The notes beneath the pieces are model-generated. The model was not told the origin of the DNA. It ran no database searches and was given only the letters and a program-made list of their open reading frames with translations. From Acidobacteriota bacterium (GTDB taxonomy: Bacteria; Acidobacteriota; Terriglobia; Acidiferrales; UBA7541), in contig JABCZN010000018.1 of assembly GCA_013289665.1 (NCBI GenBank), positions 39,036 to 103,035 of the forward strand: 64,000 bases of DNA. The letters are read 5' to 3'. How positions within the stretch are numbered: the stretch's first letter is position 1; the number at the start of each line of letters is the position of its first letter. A program made the position numbers and the translations under genes. Positions 44,182-52,672 of this stretch are shown here, piece by piece.

Positions 44182-45063
44182 TCAGGGCTTTGGTGATTCT
44201 GGCGGAGCAGACAAAGGAACGGAAGCAGGATTTATTTCGACTTCTTTTGACGGTTGCTTGGTTTCTTTGATTGCGAGTGCCTTGATGATTTCCGCCGTGC
44301 GCTGCTGGCTGATCCGGCAGGCGGCATCGTAAATGCGGCACTGGGCCAGGGTAAATTTGCACCCACAGGTGCAGGCCTCGGCGTTGAATTTGTGCAACGC
44401 GGCGTCGCGCTGCTCGGCAGAAAGCTTGGACAGGTCGACGCCAGGGAGAATCCTGGCGCGATCGGCGTGCTTCAGGAAAATGTCACCCTCATCCTGAAAG
44501 GTCTCCACCTTGGCAGCGACGGGAAGGCCAAGTAGCGCGCGCACTTCGGTTTCATAGAGCGCAGGATTGAACAGGCCGACGTGCTTCTGGACGACGCGGC
44601 CCTCGGCGTTGATGACAAACACGGTGGGCAGTGCGGCGATACCACCGTAAGCAAAGCGCGTTTCAGAATCAGCCAGCGCGACGGGGTAATTGATGCCCTC
44701 GGATTCGATCACGCTGCGAATCCCTTTTTCGTCCTCGTCGTCCACCACCAGCCCGATAATCTGAAGGCGGTCCTTGTAGCGATCCTGCAAGGCCACCAAT
44801 TCCGGAATTTCCACGCGGCACGGGCCGCACCACGTGGCCCAGAAGTTCAGAAGGACGACTTTGCCGCGAGATGCCTCGAGCGTCAGGTCCTTGCCGGTGA
44901 GTTCTTTCAGCTTGAAATCGGGAGCCGGATCGGGGTCGCGAACAAAACGGATGACGGGTAATTGAGCGAAGCAGGAGCTTGCGAGCGGCAACAATAGGAG
45001 TACCGCGAGGAGGCCCGCGAACGCGGGTAAGAGAAGGTGTTTCGGACTTGGCAGCAGCTTCAT
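44182..45063 (-). CDS. TlpA-like thioredoxin-fold protein with extra Cys-rich C-terminal domain
   Basis: A 293-residue protein. After a signal peptide or N-terminal anchor (residues 10-33) comes a TlpA/ResA-like redoxin domain: PDFKLKELTGKDLTLEASRGKVVLLNFWATWCGPC with active-site Cys79 and Cys82, and cis-proline in AALPTVFVI. The domain is followed by about 110 residues ending in ACTCGCKFTLAQCRIYDAACRIS, a cluster of five cysteines not part of the thioredoxin fold. It may carry a second redox or metal site. The protein likely reduces disulfides or supports cytochrome assembly in the periplasm. Confidence 0.85.
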   Translation of the reverse strand: MKLLPSPKHLLLPAFAGLLAVLLLLPLASSCFAQLPVIRFVRDPDPAPDFKLKELTGKDLTLEASRGKVVLLNFWATWCGPCRVEIPELVALQDRYKDRLQIIGLVVDDEDEKGIRSVIESEGINYPVALADSETRFAYGGIAALPTVFVINAEGRVVQKHVGLFNPALYETEVRALLGLPVAAKVETFQDEGDIFLKHADRARILPGVDLSKLSAEQRDAALHKFNAEACTCGCKFTLAQCRIYDAACRISQQRTAEIIKALAIKETKQPSKEVEINPASVPLSAPPESPKP

Positions 45064-45120
45064 TGTTCTACCATTTCAGAAGAGCACAGTCCCGCGGTTA
45101 ATCCAAGTGGGCGTTTCTCG

Positions 45121-47286
45121 TCAGACGGGGCGTTTGATACCAAGCTTGCGGATGCGGGCTTGCAGGGTGGTGCGCTTCAAGCCTAATAAGGTTGCAGCTC
45201 CCCGAGGGCCGGCGATGCGCCAGTTGGTTTGACGCAGGGCGCGGAGAATATGCTGGCGGTCGGCGTCTTCGAGCGTGGCAATGGGAGAAGGATGAGCGCT
45301 GGGAGCGGCGACGATTGCCCCAGGGTTCGCCAGTTGCTCTGCGGCGCCAGCGGCGGCTGAGAATGCGGCGGTGGCCGCCTTCAATTCGCCGATTGGCACG
45401 CGCAATTCTTTCCCAGGTGAAAGCAAGACCGCCCGCTCGACAAGGTTTTCCAGTTCGCGGATATTGCCCGGCCAGGAATAGTTGACCAGCGCGTCCATGA
45501 CATCGGCGGGGATGTATTCGACGGTCTTGTTCTGACGACGGCTGAATGTCTGGACGAAATAACGTACCAGCAAAGGCACATCTTCACGGCGTTCGCGGAG
45601 CGGCGGGACGAAGATGGGGAAAACGTTGAGGCGGTAGTAAAGGTCGCTGCGGAACTTACGTTCGGCGACGAGTTGGGCGAGGTCCCCGTTGGTGGCGGCA
45701 ACGACGCGCACATCCACGCGTAGCGTGCGATTGCCGCCGAGGCGCTCGAATTCCTGCTCCTGCAGGACGCGCAGCAGCTTGGGCTGCAGCTCCAGAGGCA
45801 GGTCGGCGATTTCGTCGAGGAAGAGCGTGCCGCGATCGGCAAATTCAAATCGGCCCATTTTCTGGGTGAGCGCACCGGTGAATGCGCCGCGCTCGTGGCC
45901 GAAGAGTTCGGATTCGAGCAGGCCGGCGGGAATGGCGGCGCAATTTACTTTGACGAAGGTGCGCTCGCGGCGGGGGCTGAGGTTGTGGATCGCGCGGGCG
46001 ATGATTTCCTTGCCGGTGCCGGTTTCGCCCTGGATGAGGACCGTGGTTCCAGCGGGGGCGGCGAGTTCGACTTGCGCCAGGGTGCGGCGCAGCACGGGAC
46101 TGTCGCCAATGATTTCCTCAAAATTAAATTCAGAGCGAATTTCCTCCTCAAGATAGAGTTTTTCGACCGCGAGCTTGTCTTTGAGCGCGTCAATTTCCTT
46201 GAAGGCCAAAGCGTTTTCAAGGGCGATGGCAACTTGTACCCCGACTTGCAGCAGGAGTTCAACATCGGCGGGCGTGAAGGCATTGGGATTGCGGCTGGCG
46301 AGATTGATGGTGCCAAACGTGCGCCCGTGGGTGGTCAATGGCACGCAACAGATGGCCTCTACCGACTGTTCGCGCATAAAACGCAAGACGTCATGACGAA
46401 ATCGATCGAGATCCTTGCCGCGGGTGATCAGCACCTGGCCGCTCGAGAAGCATTGCCCGGCGGGCGAGCCTTCGAGCGGAACGGTGATTTCCGGTTTAGC
46501 GATCGAGGAATTCCCCGGCAGATCCAGATAGTGAATTTTCAGAAGGCCGGAGGCGGTATCGAGCAGCGCCAGGCTGGTGTAATCGTGCTGAAGAACAGGC
46601 TTGATCGAGGAGACGATGCCTTTAAACACGGTGGCAGGATCGCGGGTGCTGACCAGCAGATTGTTGATTTCGAGAAGAACCTGCAATCGGTCGCGTTCGT
46701 GCGCCAACTGTTTCTGATAGGCTTCCGCGGCTTCAAAATTCAGGGCGTTATCCACGGCCACCGCCACCTGGGCAGCCACGCGTTTCATAAACTGGACTTC
46801 GGCTTCGCTGATGCCTTGCGGGACGTACCGTCCAAAAACCATTGTGCCCAGCCGGTGATGCGCGGTGGTGAGCGGAAGGATCGCCACGGAATGTACGCCG
46901 ACGGTCTGCAACCTTTTCATGAAGTGGGGATAGCGCGCGTCTTTGGAGGTGTCCTGGGCGAGGAAGAGCTCCTGTTTTTCAAAAACCCAGCCGGAGGGGG
47001 AGTCGGCCGTCGGCAGTTCTTCCGGACCTTCCTGGGCAAAGGGCTCATGCGTTTCCAGAATATGGAGCCGCATGGTGCCGCGAGCGGGGTCATGAAGAAC
47101 CAGGCCGAGAAAATCGAATTGCAGCACGGCGTGGAGGCGATTGGAAAGTTCGTGGAAAAGCAGCTTGAGGTCGCGCTGCTGGGCGATCGTTTCGCTGACT
47201 TCAAGGAGAGCCTCGAATTGCCGCACGGGTTGCGCGAGGGGCGAAGAAGGTACAAGTTCCGGAGTTGTGTCTGACAGCTTCGCCAT
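45121..47286 (-). CDS. Sigma54-dependent transcriptional activator with two GAF domains
   Basis: A 721-residue regulator of FhlA type: two GAF domains (about 25-170 and 200-345), an AAA+ domain and a Fis-type HTH. The AAA+ part shows Walker A GETGTGKE, the sigma54-contact loop ERGAFTGAL, Walker B GTLFLDEIADLP and the arginine-finger region. The C-terminal HTH is WRIAGPRGAATLLGLKRTTLQARIRKLGI. It should activate sigma54 promoters in response to a small ligand or redox signal sensed by GAF. No -24/-12 promoter was identified nearby. Confidence 0.93.
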   Translation of the reverse strand: MAKLSDTTPELVPSSPLAQPVRQFEALLEVSETIAQQRDLKLLFHELSNRLHAVLQFDFLGLVLHDPARGTMRLHILETHEPFAQEGPEELPTADSPSGWVFEKQELFLAQDTSKDARYPHFMKRLQTVGVHSVAILPLTTAHHRLGTMVFGRYVPQGISEAEVQFMKRVAAQVAVAVDNALNFEAAEAYQKQLAHERDRLQVLLEINNLLVSTRDPATVFKGIVSSIKPVLQHDYTSLALLDTASGLLKIHYLDLPGNSSIAKPEITVPLEGSPAGQCFSSGQVLITRGKDLDRFRHDVLRFMREQSVEAICCVPLTTHGRTFGTINLASRNPNAFTPADVELLLQVGVQVAIALENALAFKEIDALKDKLAVEKLYLEEEIRSEFNFEEIIGDSPVLRRTLAQVELAAPAGTTVLIQGETGTGKEIIARAIHNLSPRRERTFVKVNCAAIPAGLLESELFGHERGAFTGALTQKMGRFEFADRGTLFLDEIADLPLELQPKLLRVLQEQEFERLGGNRTLRVDVRVVAATNGDLAQLVAERKFRSDLYYRLNVFPIFVPPLRERREDVPLLVRYFVQTFSRRQNKTVEYIPADVMDALVNYSWPGNIRELENLVERAVLLSPGKELRVPIGELKAATAAFSAAAGAAEQLANPGAIVAAPSAHPSPIATLEDADRQHILRALRQTNWRIAGPRGAATLLGLKRTTLQARIRKLGIKRPV

Positions 47287-47420
47287 GAAGACGAGAATAG
47301 CATCGGGTTCGGCGGGCTCACAACCGAAGGCGGGATGTGCGGGGAGAGGGTGGTTTTCGTATACTCTCGAGGATGCTAGCGGAAGAATTTCTTCGTTCGG
47401 CCGGAAGTGGCGACGCGATC

Positions 47421-47957
47421 GTGAATAAAAATACCGCCAATGCCCGCATCTGCCTTATATTTTGCTTCCTTGCCGGCGTGTTTGTGGTTTCCGGATGTGG
47501 ATCGAGGCCTTCACCGAAAAGTGGGCAACGGGAAGAGCAGCCCAGGGTCAGCATCGACTCCCGTGGTTCGTCCACTGGCTACAATCTGGGACGTGACGAG
47601 GAGCGCGGCGGGCATACGCTGGCGAGGCACGTGGCACGCACCGACGATGAGTTGCGGGGAAGGCTCGCGCAAGAACGGAATATTTCGGCTGCCTCCACAT
47701 GGAGCGACCGCGAGACGGCGGAGAGCGTTGTGGCGGAAGCCCTGGCGGCGGAACGTCGTCGCGTGGATGGCTGGACGCGGCGCGGATTTCCACGCGCGAA
47801 TTTGGCGCTGCACTATAATGCGGGCCGCGTAATCGGCCGAAGTCTGCTGCGCGGGGATTCGCAAGCCGTCGACTGTTCCGCCGCGGTGATTGTATTGCGG
47901 GCGGACGGGCCGGAGAGTTTCTACGTGTTGACCACTTACCCGGAGGCGCGGGAATGA
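47421..47957 (+). CDS. Lipoprotein RNase A-type (CdiA-CT) toxin
   Basis: A 178-residue protein from GTG 47421 (ATG 47373 or 47337 are alternatives). It begins with a hydrophobic segment and lipobox VVSGC (Cys26), then a 35-residue linker and a domain like the bacterial CdiA-CT RNase A toxin: GGHTLARHVARTDDELRGRL, then AASTWSDRETAESVVAEAL, and VIVLRADGPESFYVLTTYPE. His70 and Arg81 (11 apart) and Thr171 and Tyr173 (2 apart) match the catalytic spacing described for the Yersinia kristensenii toxin, as I recall it. It would cleave RNA. Its stop overlaps the immunity start (ATGA). Confidence 0.75.
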   Translation: MNKNTANARICLIFCFLAGVFVVSGCGSRPSPKSGQREEQPRVSIDSRGSSTGYNLGRDEERGGHTLARHVARTDDELRGRLAQERNISAASTWSDRETAESVVAEALAAERRRVDGWTRRGFPRANLALHYNAGRVIGRSLLRGDSQAVDCSAAVIVLRADGPESFYVLTTYPEARE

Positions 47958-48277
47958 CAGAAGACGAGAAGAAGTCAGACCACTTTGACCCGGAAAGCTA
48001 TCCGGCCCTGATGGAATTTTTGCCGGCGTATTTGCATGAGGATTACAGCGTGGAGTATGGCTCCGCCGCGCGGGCGTTCGCAGCTCTGGTTTCAGACGCG
48101 AGCGGCGACCAGATTCGCAACGTAAAGGAAGAATGGACGGCGCTGCGGCAGGCTTTTTCGGGGAGGCCTTGGCCTGACGTGCAGGGCGGGCTGGCGCAAT
48201 TGGGAGCCGCGTGGCGCCCGGAATCCGAACAGGAGTTGCAGGCGGTGGACGAAATTCTCAGCCGGGCCGATGCGTGA
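47954..48277 (+). CDS. CdiI-like immunity protein
   Basis: A 107-residue acidic helical protein. FDPESYPALMEFLPAYLHEDYSVEYGSAARAFAALVSDAS and AQLGAAWRPESEQELQAVDEIL follow the plan of CdiI immunity proteins (the group with a YPxLxxFLxxYxHxD start). It should bind and block the RNase encoded directly upstream; the two genes share the bases ATGA, so they are translated together. The small size, acidity and gene order all fit a toxin-immunity pair. The tRNA-Val gene follows 17 bases after its stop. Confidence 0.72.
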   Translation: MTEDEKKSDHFDPESYPALMEFLPAYLHEDYSVEYGSAARAFAALVSDASGDQIRNVKEEWTALRQAFSGRPWPDVQGGLAQLGAAWRPESEQELQAVDEILSRADA

Positions 48278-48294
48278 TATTCTTAAAGGACTGC

Positions 48295-48371
48295 AGGCCC
48301 GTAGCTCAGTTGGTTAGAGCGCTACCTTGACACGGTAGAGGTCTGGGGTTCGAGTCCCCACGGGCCTACCA
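48295..48371 (+). tRNA. tRNA-Val (anticodon GAC)
   Basis: A complete cloverleaf of 77 nt: acceptor AGGCCCG/CGGGCCT, D-arm GCTC/GAGC, anticodon arm CTACC-TTGACAC-GGTAG with anticodon GAC, T-arm TGGGG-TTCGAGT-CCCCA, discriminator A and an encoded CCA end. It follows the immunity gene and precedes remnants of integrated DNA. Confidence 0.97.
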
Positions 48372-48593
48372 TCGTTTTCGATACCTTAGAGTGTTTTCTT
48401 CGGAATCTCCCAGAAACTTCACCTGTAATTCTTCACCTGTAAATTGGTGTTTTCCCCAAGTGGGTCCTTCCGAGCGGCTAACTTAGACAGCAAACAGCTG
48501 CACAGTGCTTCTGCCAAAAACGTACTGGCGGAGTTTAGTCGGCCAACATTCTCGTTCCACTTCAATCTGGGAACATCCCGTGCTAAGAGATCC
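48372..48593. other. Gap after the tRNA, likely eroded attachment region
   Basis: 222 bases without a supported gene. TTCACCTGTAA occurs twice in a row near 48417-48445. No copy of the tRNA 3' end was found as an attachment repeat within this gap. Confidence 0.35.
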
Positions 48594-49031
48594 TTATTGC
48601 GTGCCCATGGGTTGGATCAAAGGGTTCACAACCTGAACTGCTCGGTACCGCTGTCCTGTTGCCAGGTCTTCGGAGTAGAGGATCGACGCGCCTGAACTTT
48701 CAGCAGCCTGAAGAATAAGCGCGTCCCAAAAGGAAGTCTTATAGCGCAACTCGATATCGAGGGCATGGAGAACAGACTCAGAGGTGTTGGTGACCACTTC
48801 CCATGTCGCGTAATCGCGAATCAGTCGGCGAACTTCGTCCACGGGCAGGGCGTGGCTGATTTTGCGCCGAAGATTAATACACAGTTCTTGCAAAACCTGC
48901 GTGCTCAATACCCCCTGCCCCGAATCCCAGAGCCGTTCCAACACCATTTGAGCGCGTTGGTGTTTGACTCCCGCTGAACGGTCATGTGCATATACCAGAA
49001 TGTTGGTGTCGACGAAGCACTTATCGCTCAT
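48594..49031 (-). CDS. PIN-domain toxin (VapC type)
   Basis: A 145-residue ribonuclease-type toxin. The acidic metal-binding residues are visible: Asp in CFVDTNILVYAHD, Glu in STQVLQELCINL, Asp in FWDALILQAA and Asp in LYSEDL. It likely cleaves RNA when free of its antitoxin. Start at 49031 overlaps the antitoxin stop by 11 bases, typical for VapBC operons. The longer upstream frame has no ribosome site. Confidence 0.88.
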   Translation of the reverse strand: MSDKCFVDTNILVYAHDRSAGVKHQRAQMVLERLWDSGQGVLSTQVLQELCINLRRKISHALPVDEVRRLIRDYATWEVVTNTSESVLHALDIELRYKTSFWDALILQAAESSGASILYSEDLATGQRYRAVQVVNPLIQPMGTQ

Positions 49032-49254
49032 GAAGTTCATCCCGTGAGCTTGGGGGCGTCCAGCGCAAGTTAAAGCCTTTGCGAAGACGGGCCAAGGCAC
49101 TCTTGCGTGCCTGATGATACCCCTTGCGTTCACGCACTGCCTGTTCCAACCGAGTAGCGAGCAGAGCACTAATCGAGGTGCCTTCCTCGGCGGCGAGAAC
49201 ACGAGCTTCCCGCAAAAGTTCTGCTTCAATTTTTAACGTAATATTGGTTTTCAT
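49021..49254 (-). CDS. Ribbon-helix-helix antitoxin
   Basis: A 77-residue protein. The N-terminal MKTNITLKIEAELLREARVLAAEEGTSISALLATRLEQAV is a ribbon-helix-helix DNA-binding dimer unit. The C-terminal 30 residues are basic and Arg/Trp-rich and would wrap the PIN toxin. It is the first gene of the pair and should repress its own promoter together with the toxin. Confidence 0.8.
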   Translation of the reverse strand: MKTNITLKIEAELLREARVLAAEEGTSISALLATRLEQAVRERKGYHQARKSALARLRKGFNLRWTPPSSRDELHER

Positions 49255-49462
49255 GCTGGCACCTTTTTACGTGCAGCACCATTTTACGTGCTTATACCTG
49301 GTAGGTCAAACAAAAGTCTTAAGGCTATCTCGCTGGTCGCGGGGATAGCGGCGAAAGCCGATATAGCTCCCGGCGCTTCGCCTGATGTTTACGCTTTCTC
49401 CCGCCAGACCATTCACCGAAACCTCTATCGAGTTCCGCTCCGCTAGCCACCCGGGGGCTGAC

Positions 49463-49594
49463 TCAGACAACGCCGGCAACAATCAGCTTTAAGGTCGAGC
49501 CCATTAACTGGTATTCAACCTTTCCACCTTTTACGACCAGAATCGAGGGAAGTTGAACCCCGTCATTGTGCGCCGCTAATTTAGACTCAACCAT
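49463..49594 (-). CDS. Possible 43-residue ORF of unknown function
   Basis: ATG 49594 to TGA 49463 encodes a short protein with LPSILVVKGGKVEYQLMGSTLKLIVAGVV. It starts inside the recombinase remnant. The hydrophobic regularity is suggestive, but no ribosome site or known family supports it. Confidence 0.2.
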   Translation of the reverse strand: MVESKLAAHNDGVQLPSILVVKGGKVEYQLMGSTLKLIVAGVV

Positions 49595-49640
49595 GCGAAT
49601 ACATGTCAAGAGTGGTGGTCACCTTGGCCGTCTCTTCGAG
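49587..49640 (-). pseudogene. C-terminal remnant of a tyrosine recombinase
   Basis: The frame ending at 49587 reads EETAKVTTTLDMYSHG before the stop, which matches the catalytic-tyrosine end (LGHAKVTTTLDMYSHV-like) of phage-type integrases. The rest of the gene is missing: upstream codons do not continue the domain. It indicates past integration next to tRNA-Val. Confidence 0.6.
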
Positions 49641-49778
49641 AACGGAGACAAACCTCAACGATTCAGAGGTGGCTGGACTACAAGTTCGCAAACCTTTGTG
49701 TAAGTTTTTTGACGCCAACAATGGCCCTGACACGCCGCTCACAGTTCCTCCATTATGGAGGAGTTTGGGAGTAACACG

Positions 49779-50009
49779 ATGGCAGTTTTGAACATCAAGA
49801 ACTTTCCCGACTCTCTTTACAGGAAGCTCCAGGCGAGAGCGAAGCGCCAGCATCGATCGGTCGCTCAGGAAGTTACTCATGTTCTCAGCGATGCTCTTGA
49901 AACGCCGAAACCTCTGTCGATTCTTGATCTCAAGGGGTTGGGCAAAGAGCACTGGAGAGGAGTTGACCCATCGAAACATGTTGAGCGAGAACGGGCCTCA
50001 TGGGATTGA
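49779..50009 (+). CDS. FitA/Phd-like RHH antitoxin
   Basis: A 76-residue protein. MAVLNIKNFPDSLYRKLQARAKRQHRSVAQEVTHVLSDAL is a ribbon-helix-helix unit of the FitA type; the C-terminal WRGVDPSKHVERERASWD is the usual toxin-binding tail. Start ATG 49779 has GGAG 7 nt upstream. It overlaps the PIN toxin gene that follows. Confidence 0.85.
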   Translation: MAVLNIKNFPDSLYRKLQARAKRQHRSVAQEVTHVLSDALETPKPLSILDLKGLGKEHWRGVDPSKHVERERASWD

Positions 50010-50443
50010 TGGCCGATCTCGGCGGCGGCCCTGTAGGGGTGGACACGGCCATCTTCATCTACTTTATCGAAGAACATCCCACGTTTCTTGCGCTGGTCGA
50101 GCCCCTTTTCAGAGAAGTGAATGAGGGCCGCAAGGAGTTGGTTACATCCGCGCTAACCTTGCTCGAAGTCTTGGTCGTCCCCTACCGCTCTGGAGACAAT
50201 CTGCTGGCCGGGCGATATGAAGCTCTTCTCACACAGAGTCGCGGCGTCCATGTTGCAGATATTTCTCGTGACCTTCTCTGCGCCGCTGCACAGCTAAGAG
50301 CCGCAACGGGAGTCAAGACGCCTGATTCCCTCCAGGTTGTGGCGGCATTGGCGGTCGGCTGTACGGCTTTTCTTACGAACGATCGTGACCTTCCGGCCAT
50401 ACCCGGTCTCCGCATCCTGCAATTGTCTTCCTACGTTAGGTGA
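50000..50443 (+). CDS. PIN-domain toxin, second pair
   Basis: A 147-residue PIN ribonuclease. VDTAIFIYFIEEHP carries the first acidic residue, TPDSLQVVAAL the third, and LTNDRDL the fourth, with the SALTLLEVLV glutamate in between. The start overlaps the antitoxin stop; ATG 50009 is a possible alternative. Together with the gene before it, it forms a VapBC/FitAB-type pair, independent from the pair on the other strand. Confidence 0.87.
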   Translation: MGLMADLGGGPVGVDTAIFIYFIEEHPTFLALVEPLFREVNEGRKELVTSALTLLEVLVVPYRSGDNLLAGRYEALLTQSRGVHVADISRDLLCAAAQLRAATGVKTPDSLQVVAALAVGCTAFLTNDRDLPAIPGLRILQLSSYVR

Positions 50444-50508
50444 GAGGGTTTATGGCGGCACCGCACACGAACGGCTCCACGCAGCCGCTGTTTGTCTCAC
50501 TTCGCGTT

Positions 50509-52416
50509 CTACGGGGTAGCAGGGTCTGATTGTGCTTTGTTCGAGGAACCAAATTTGGCCCGCATTTCTTCCATGGCTTGCGGAAGCTTGTCCGGGTGGT
50601 GGTTGAGGTCTAGGATAAAGCTTCGTATATCGAAGGGCGCGCCCGCAAATTCTCGGTATGCGGAGGGAAGTGGTGGGCCTCCGAAGTCGCCAGATGCTGG
50701 GATGTGCTCGGGCAGATGAACGGCATACATGCTTCCACCTGCCAGCGTTTGATGTGCGTACTGCATCAGCCAGACGCAGTTGTGATCGTCCATAATCATG
50801 GTGGCTGAGACCACCGCCCACTGCCCATCATCCGCTCGTGTCGGCCTCTGGCAATCCCAGAACTCCGCCTGCGGTACGGTGACGGCAGGATCGTTGAAAC
50901 CATGCTCATCCAGATCAATCCTTTGCAAACTGTGTTGATCAGCGAACCGCTTCACTTCCGGAAGCGACTGATTCCAGTCGAGATTGGAATCGTTGACCAG
51001 GGCATAGGCGGGATGCCCGAAGCTGAGTGCACTGATGTAAGGAAAAAAGTAGGGGTACAAGCGCGCGGCAGTGAAAAGGCAACTCAAAGCCAGCACTCCT
51101 ACCATCGCCGCTACAAGCCGTCCTCGCGTCGGAGCGGATACCCAGAGCCGCTCCACCATCGGCGGCACGGCCGCCAACAGGAGCATGAGCAGAGCCAAGG
51201 GGACACTGAAATGACGGATACTGAGGTCCAGTCGGCTCAATAGACAAAATCCGGCGAAAACGACAAGAGATACCCAGAGGACGCGCCAATGAATGGCGAG
51301 TTCCGCCGGAATCGTTGGAGCGTTCACCCTGTCGCGTCCCTTCTGCCTTAACGCAAGCGCGACCGCCAGCGCCAGCAATCCGAGAAAGCCCAGAGGGGAT
51401 TTGAGCGCGAACACAACAGGAAAATAGAACCAAACGCCGTGGGGATAAGAGTGGCCCAGGATGAACGTCGGCCGGCTCCCGGTGATCAAAACCATCAACA
51501 CGCCGCGCAAGTACAGCCACGGGGGCATAAGGAACCGGCGCAGTGGTACTGCGGCTGAGCCGTGGCCAAGACGGTAAAGCACATCGCTCGTCTGGTTCAG
51601 GGAAAAGAGGAAATAAAAGAGGTAGACCGCAACGGCGGCCCAGAGAATGCCCTGAAGAGTGGAGCGCCATCGCAGCCGGCGCCAGGAACGCGCCTCAGGT
51701 CTGGCAAGAGGCTGGCCATCGACCGCTCGCCAACGCGTGCTCAGAGCAAATGCCACGAACGCAAAAAATAAAATGCCCGCGGTGAACTTCGAAAGAAGCG
51801 CGCCCGCTAGGGCTAGAGCAAACAGCAAGGCATTCTTTCTGCTGGGGTTCTGCCATATTTCCGCAAAACGCCACAACGCCAGCAGAGAAAACAGTGTGAC
51901 CGCGATATCGGTATGGACGAGAGGTCCAAAAGCGAGAAAGGCCGGCGCACTGACATACATGGTCAGGCAAAGCAGCCCGCCCCAGTTCCCTCCCAGGCGC
52001 CGCGCGCATACGTACAAAACCCATCCGAGCGCCAGCGTTAGAAGCAGCATGGGCAGGCGGGCCCACGCCAGCGTAGTTACCGGATCGTTCCACTTTGTCA
52101 GCAGCCACTCGCCGAAGACCCACTGCCCCAGATAGGCAGGAAAAAACTTTTCGCTGACCGTCCATGAAACATGCGAATAATCAGCGTGCGTTCCGCGCAG
52201 GACTAAGGGCAGCGCCGCCAGAACTTTGGCCAGCGGTGGGTGTTCTTCATTCAGCCGTAAGTCGAATTTTTGTAGATAACTTACGCCGGCGCCGATGTGG
52301 GACACTTCATCGATGGTCACGGACTCGCGCAAGGCAGCGCCCCCGGCCAGTATCGCCATGAACAACAACAGCAGCCCAGCCACCACTGAAAAGCGAGCGG
52401 CGTGTGCATTTTCCAT
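50509..52416 (-). CDS. GT39-type glycosyltransferase (ArnT/PMT-like)
   Basis: A 635-residue membrane enzyme with about ten helices. The first periplasmic loop contains TIDEVSHIGAG and NEEHPPLAKVL, the Asp-Glu and His-Pro-Pro motifs characteristic for lipid-linked sugar transferases of this superfamily. A large C-terminal soluble domain follows (DWNQSLPEVKRFADQ). It would transfer a sugar from a polyprenyl phosphate donor to a protein or lipid. The acceptor is unknown. It begins at ATG 52416, with a good purine stretch before it. Confidence 0.88.
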   Translation of the reverse strand: MENAHAARFSVVAGLLLLFMAILAGGAALRESVTIDEVSHIGAGVSYLQKFDLRLNEEHPPLAKVLAALPLVLRGTHADYSHVSWTVSEKFFPAYLGQWVFGEWLLTKWNDPVTTLAWARLPMLLLTLALGWVLYVCARRLGGNWGGLLCLTMYVSAPAFLAFGPLVHTDIAVTLFSLLALWRFAEIWQNPSRKNALLFALALAGALLSKFTAGILFFAFVAFALSTRWRAVDGQPLARPEARSWRRLRWRSTLQGILWAAVAVYLFYFLFSLNQTSDVLYRLGHGSAAVPLRRFLMPPWLYLRGVLMVLITGSRPTFILGHSYPHGVWFYFPVVFALKSPLGFLGLLALAVALALRQKGRDRVNAPTIPAELAIHWRVLWVSLVVFAGFCLLSRLDLSIRHFSVPLALLMLLLAAVPPMVERLWVSAPTRGRLVAAMVGVLALSCLFTAARLYPYFFPYISALSFGHPAYALVNDSNLDWNQSLPEVKRFADQHSLQRIDLDEHGFNDPAVTVPQAEFWDCQRPTRADDGQWAVVSATMIMDDHNCVWLMQYAHQTLAGGSMYAVHLPEHIPASGDFGGPPLPSAYREFAGAPFDIRSFILDLNHHPDKLPQAMEEMRAKFGSSNKAQSDPATP

Positions 52417-52672
52417 CGAACTCTCCCGTTCAACGAGGCCATATCATTGAGGATTAAGTTTCTCTGGCGATTGCTACACAAGAAATCAACAATGCGCCGC
52501 CGGGGAAACCTCGCCTGATTCCACAGGGACGGATCGTCGGATTACTCGACATTGTTACGCAATCAAGTTCCTGCTGCCACCCGCTTCTCAGGCAACCTGT
52601 TATCAGGCATTACCATCCGAGAAACTCCATCTTGGGCATCTGAGGCTTATAGTGGTTCCAGGAGGCACCGGA

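Noticed and set aside
48444..48695. 83-residue plus-strand frame after tRNA-Val
   Set aside because: Overlaps the PIN toxin end antisense and has no start signal; not a convincing integrase or other gene.
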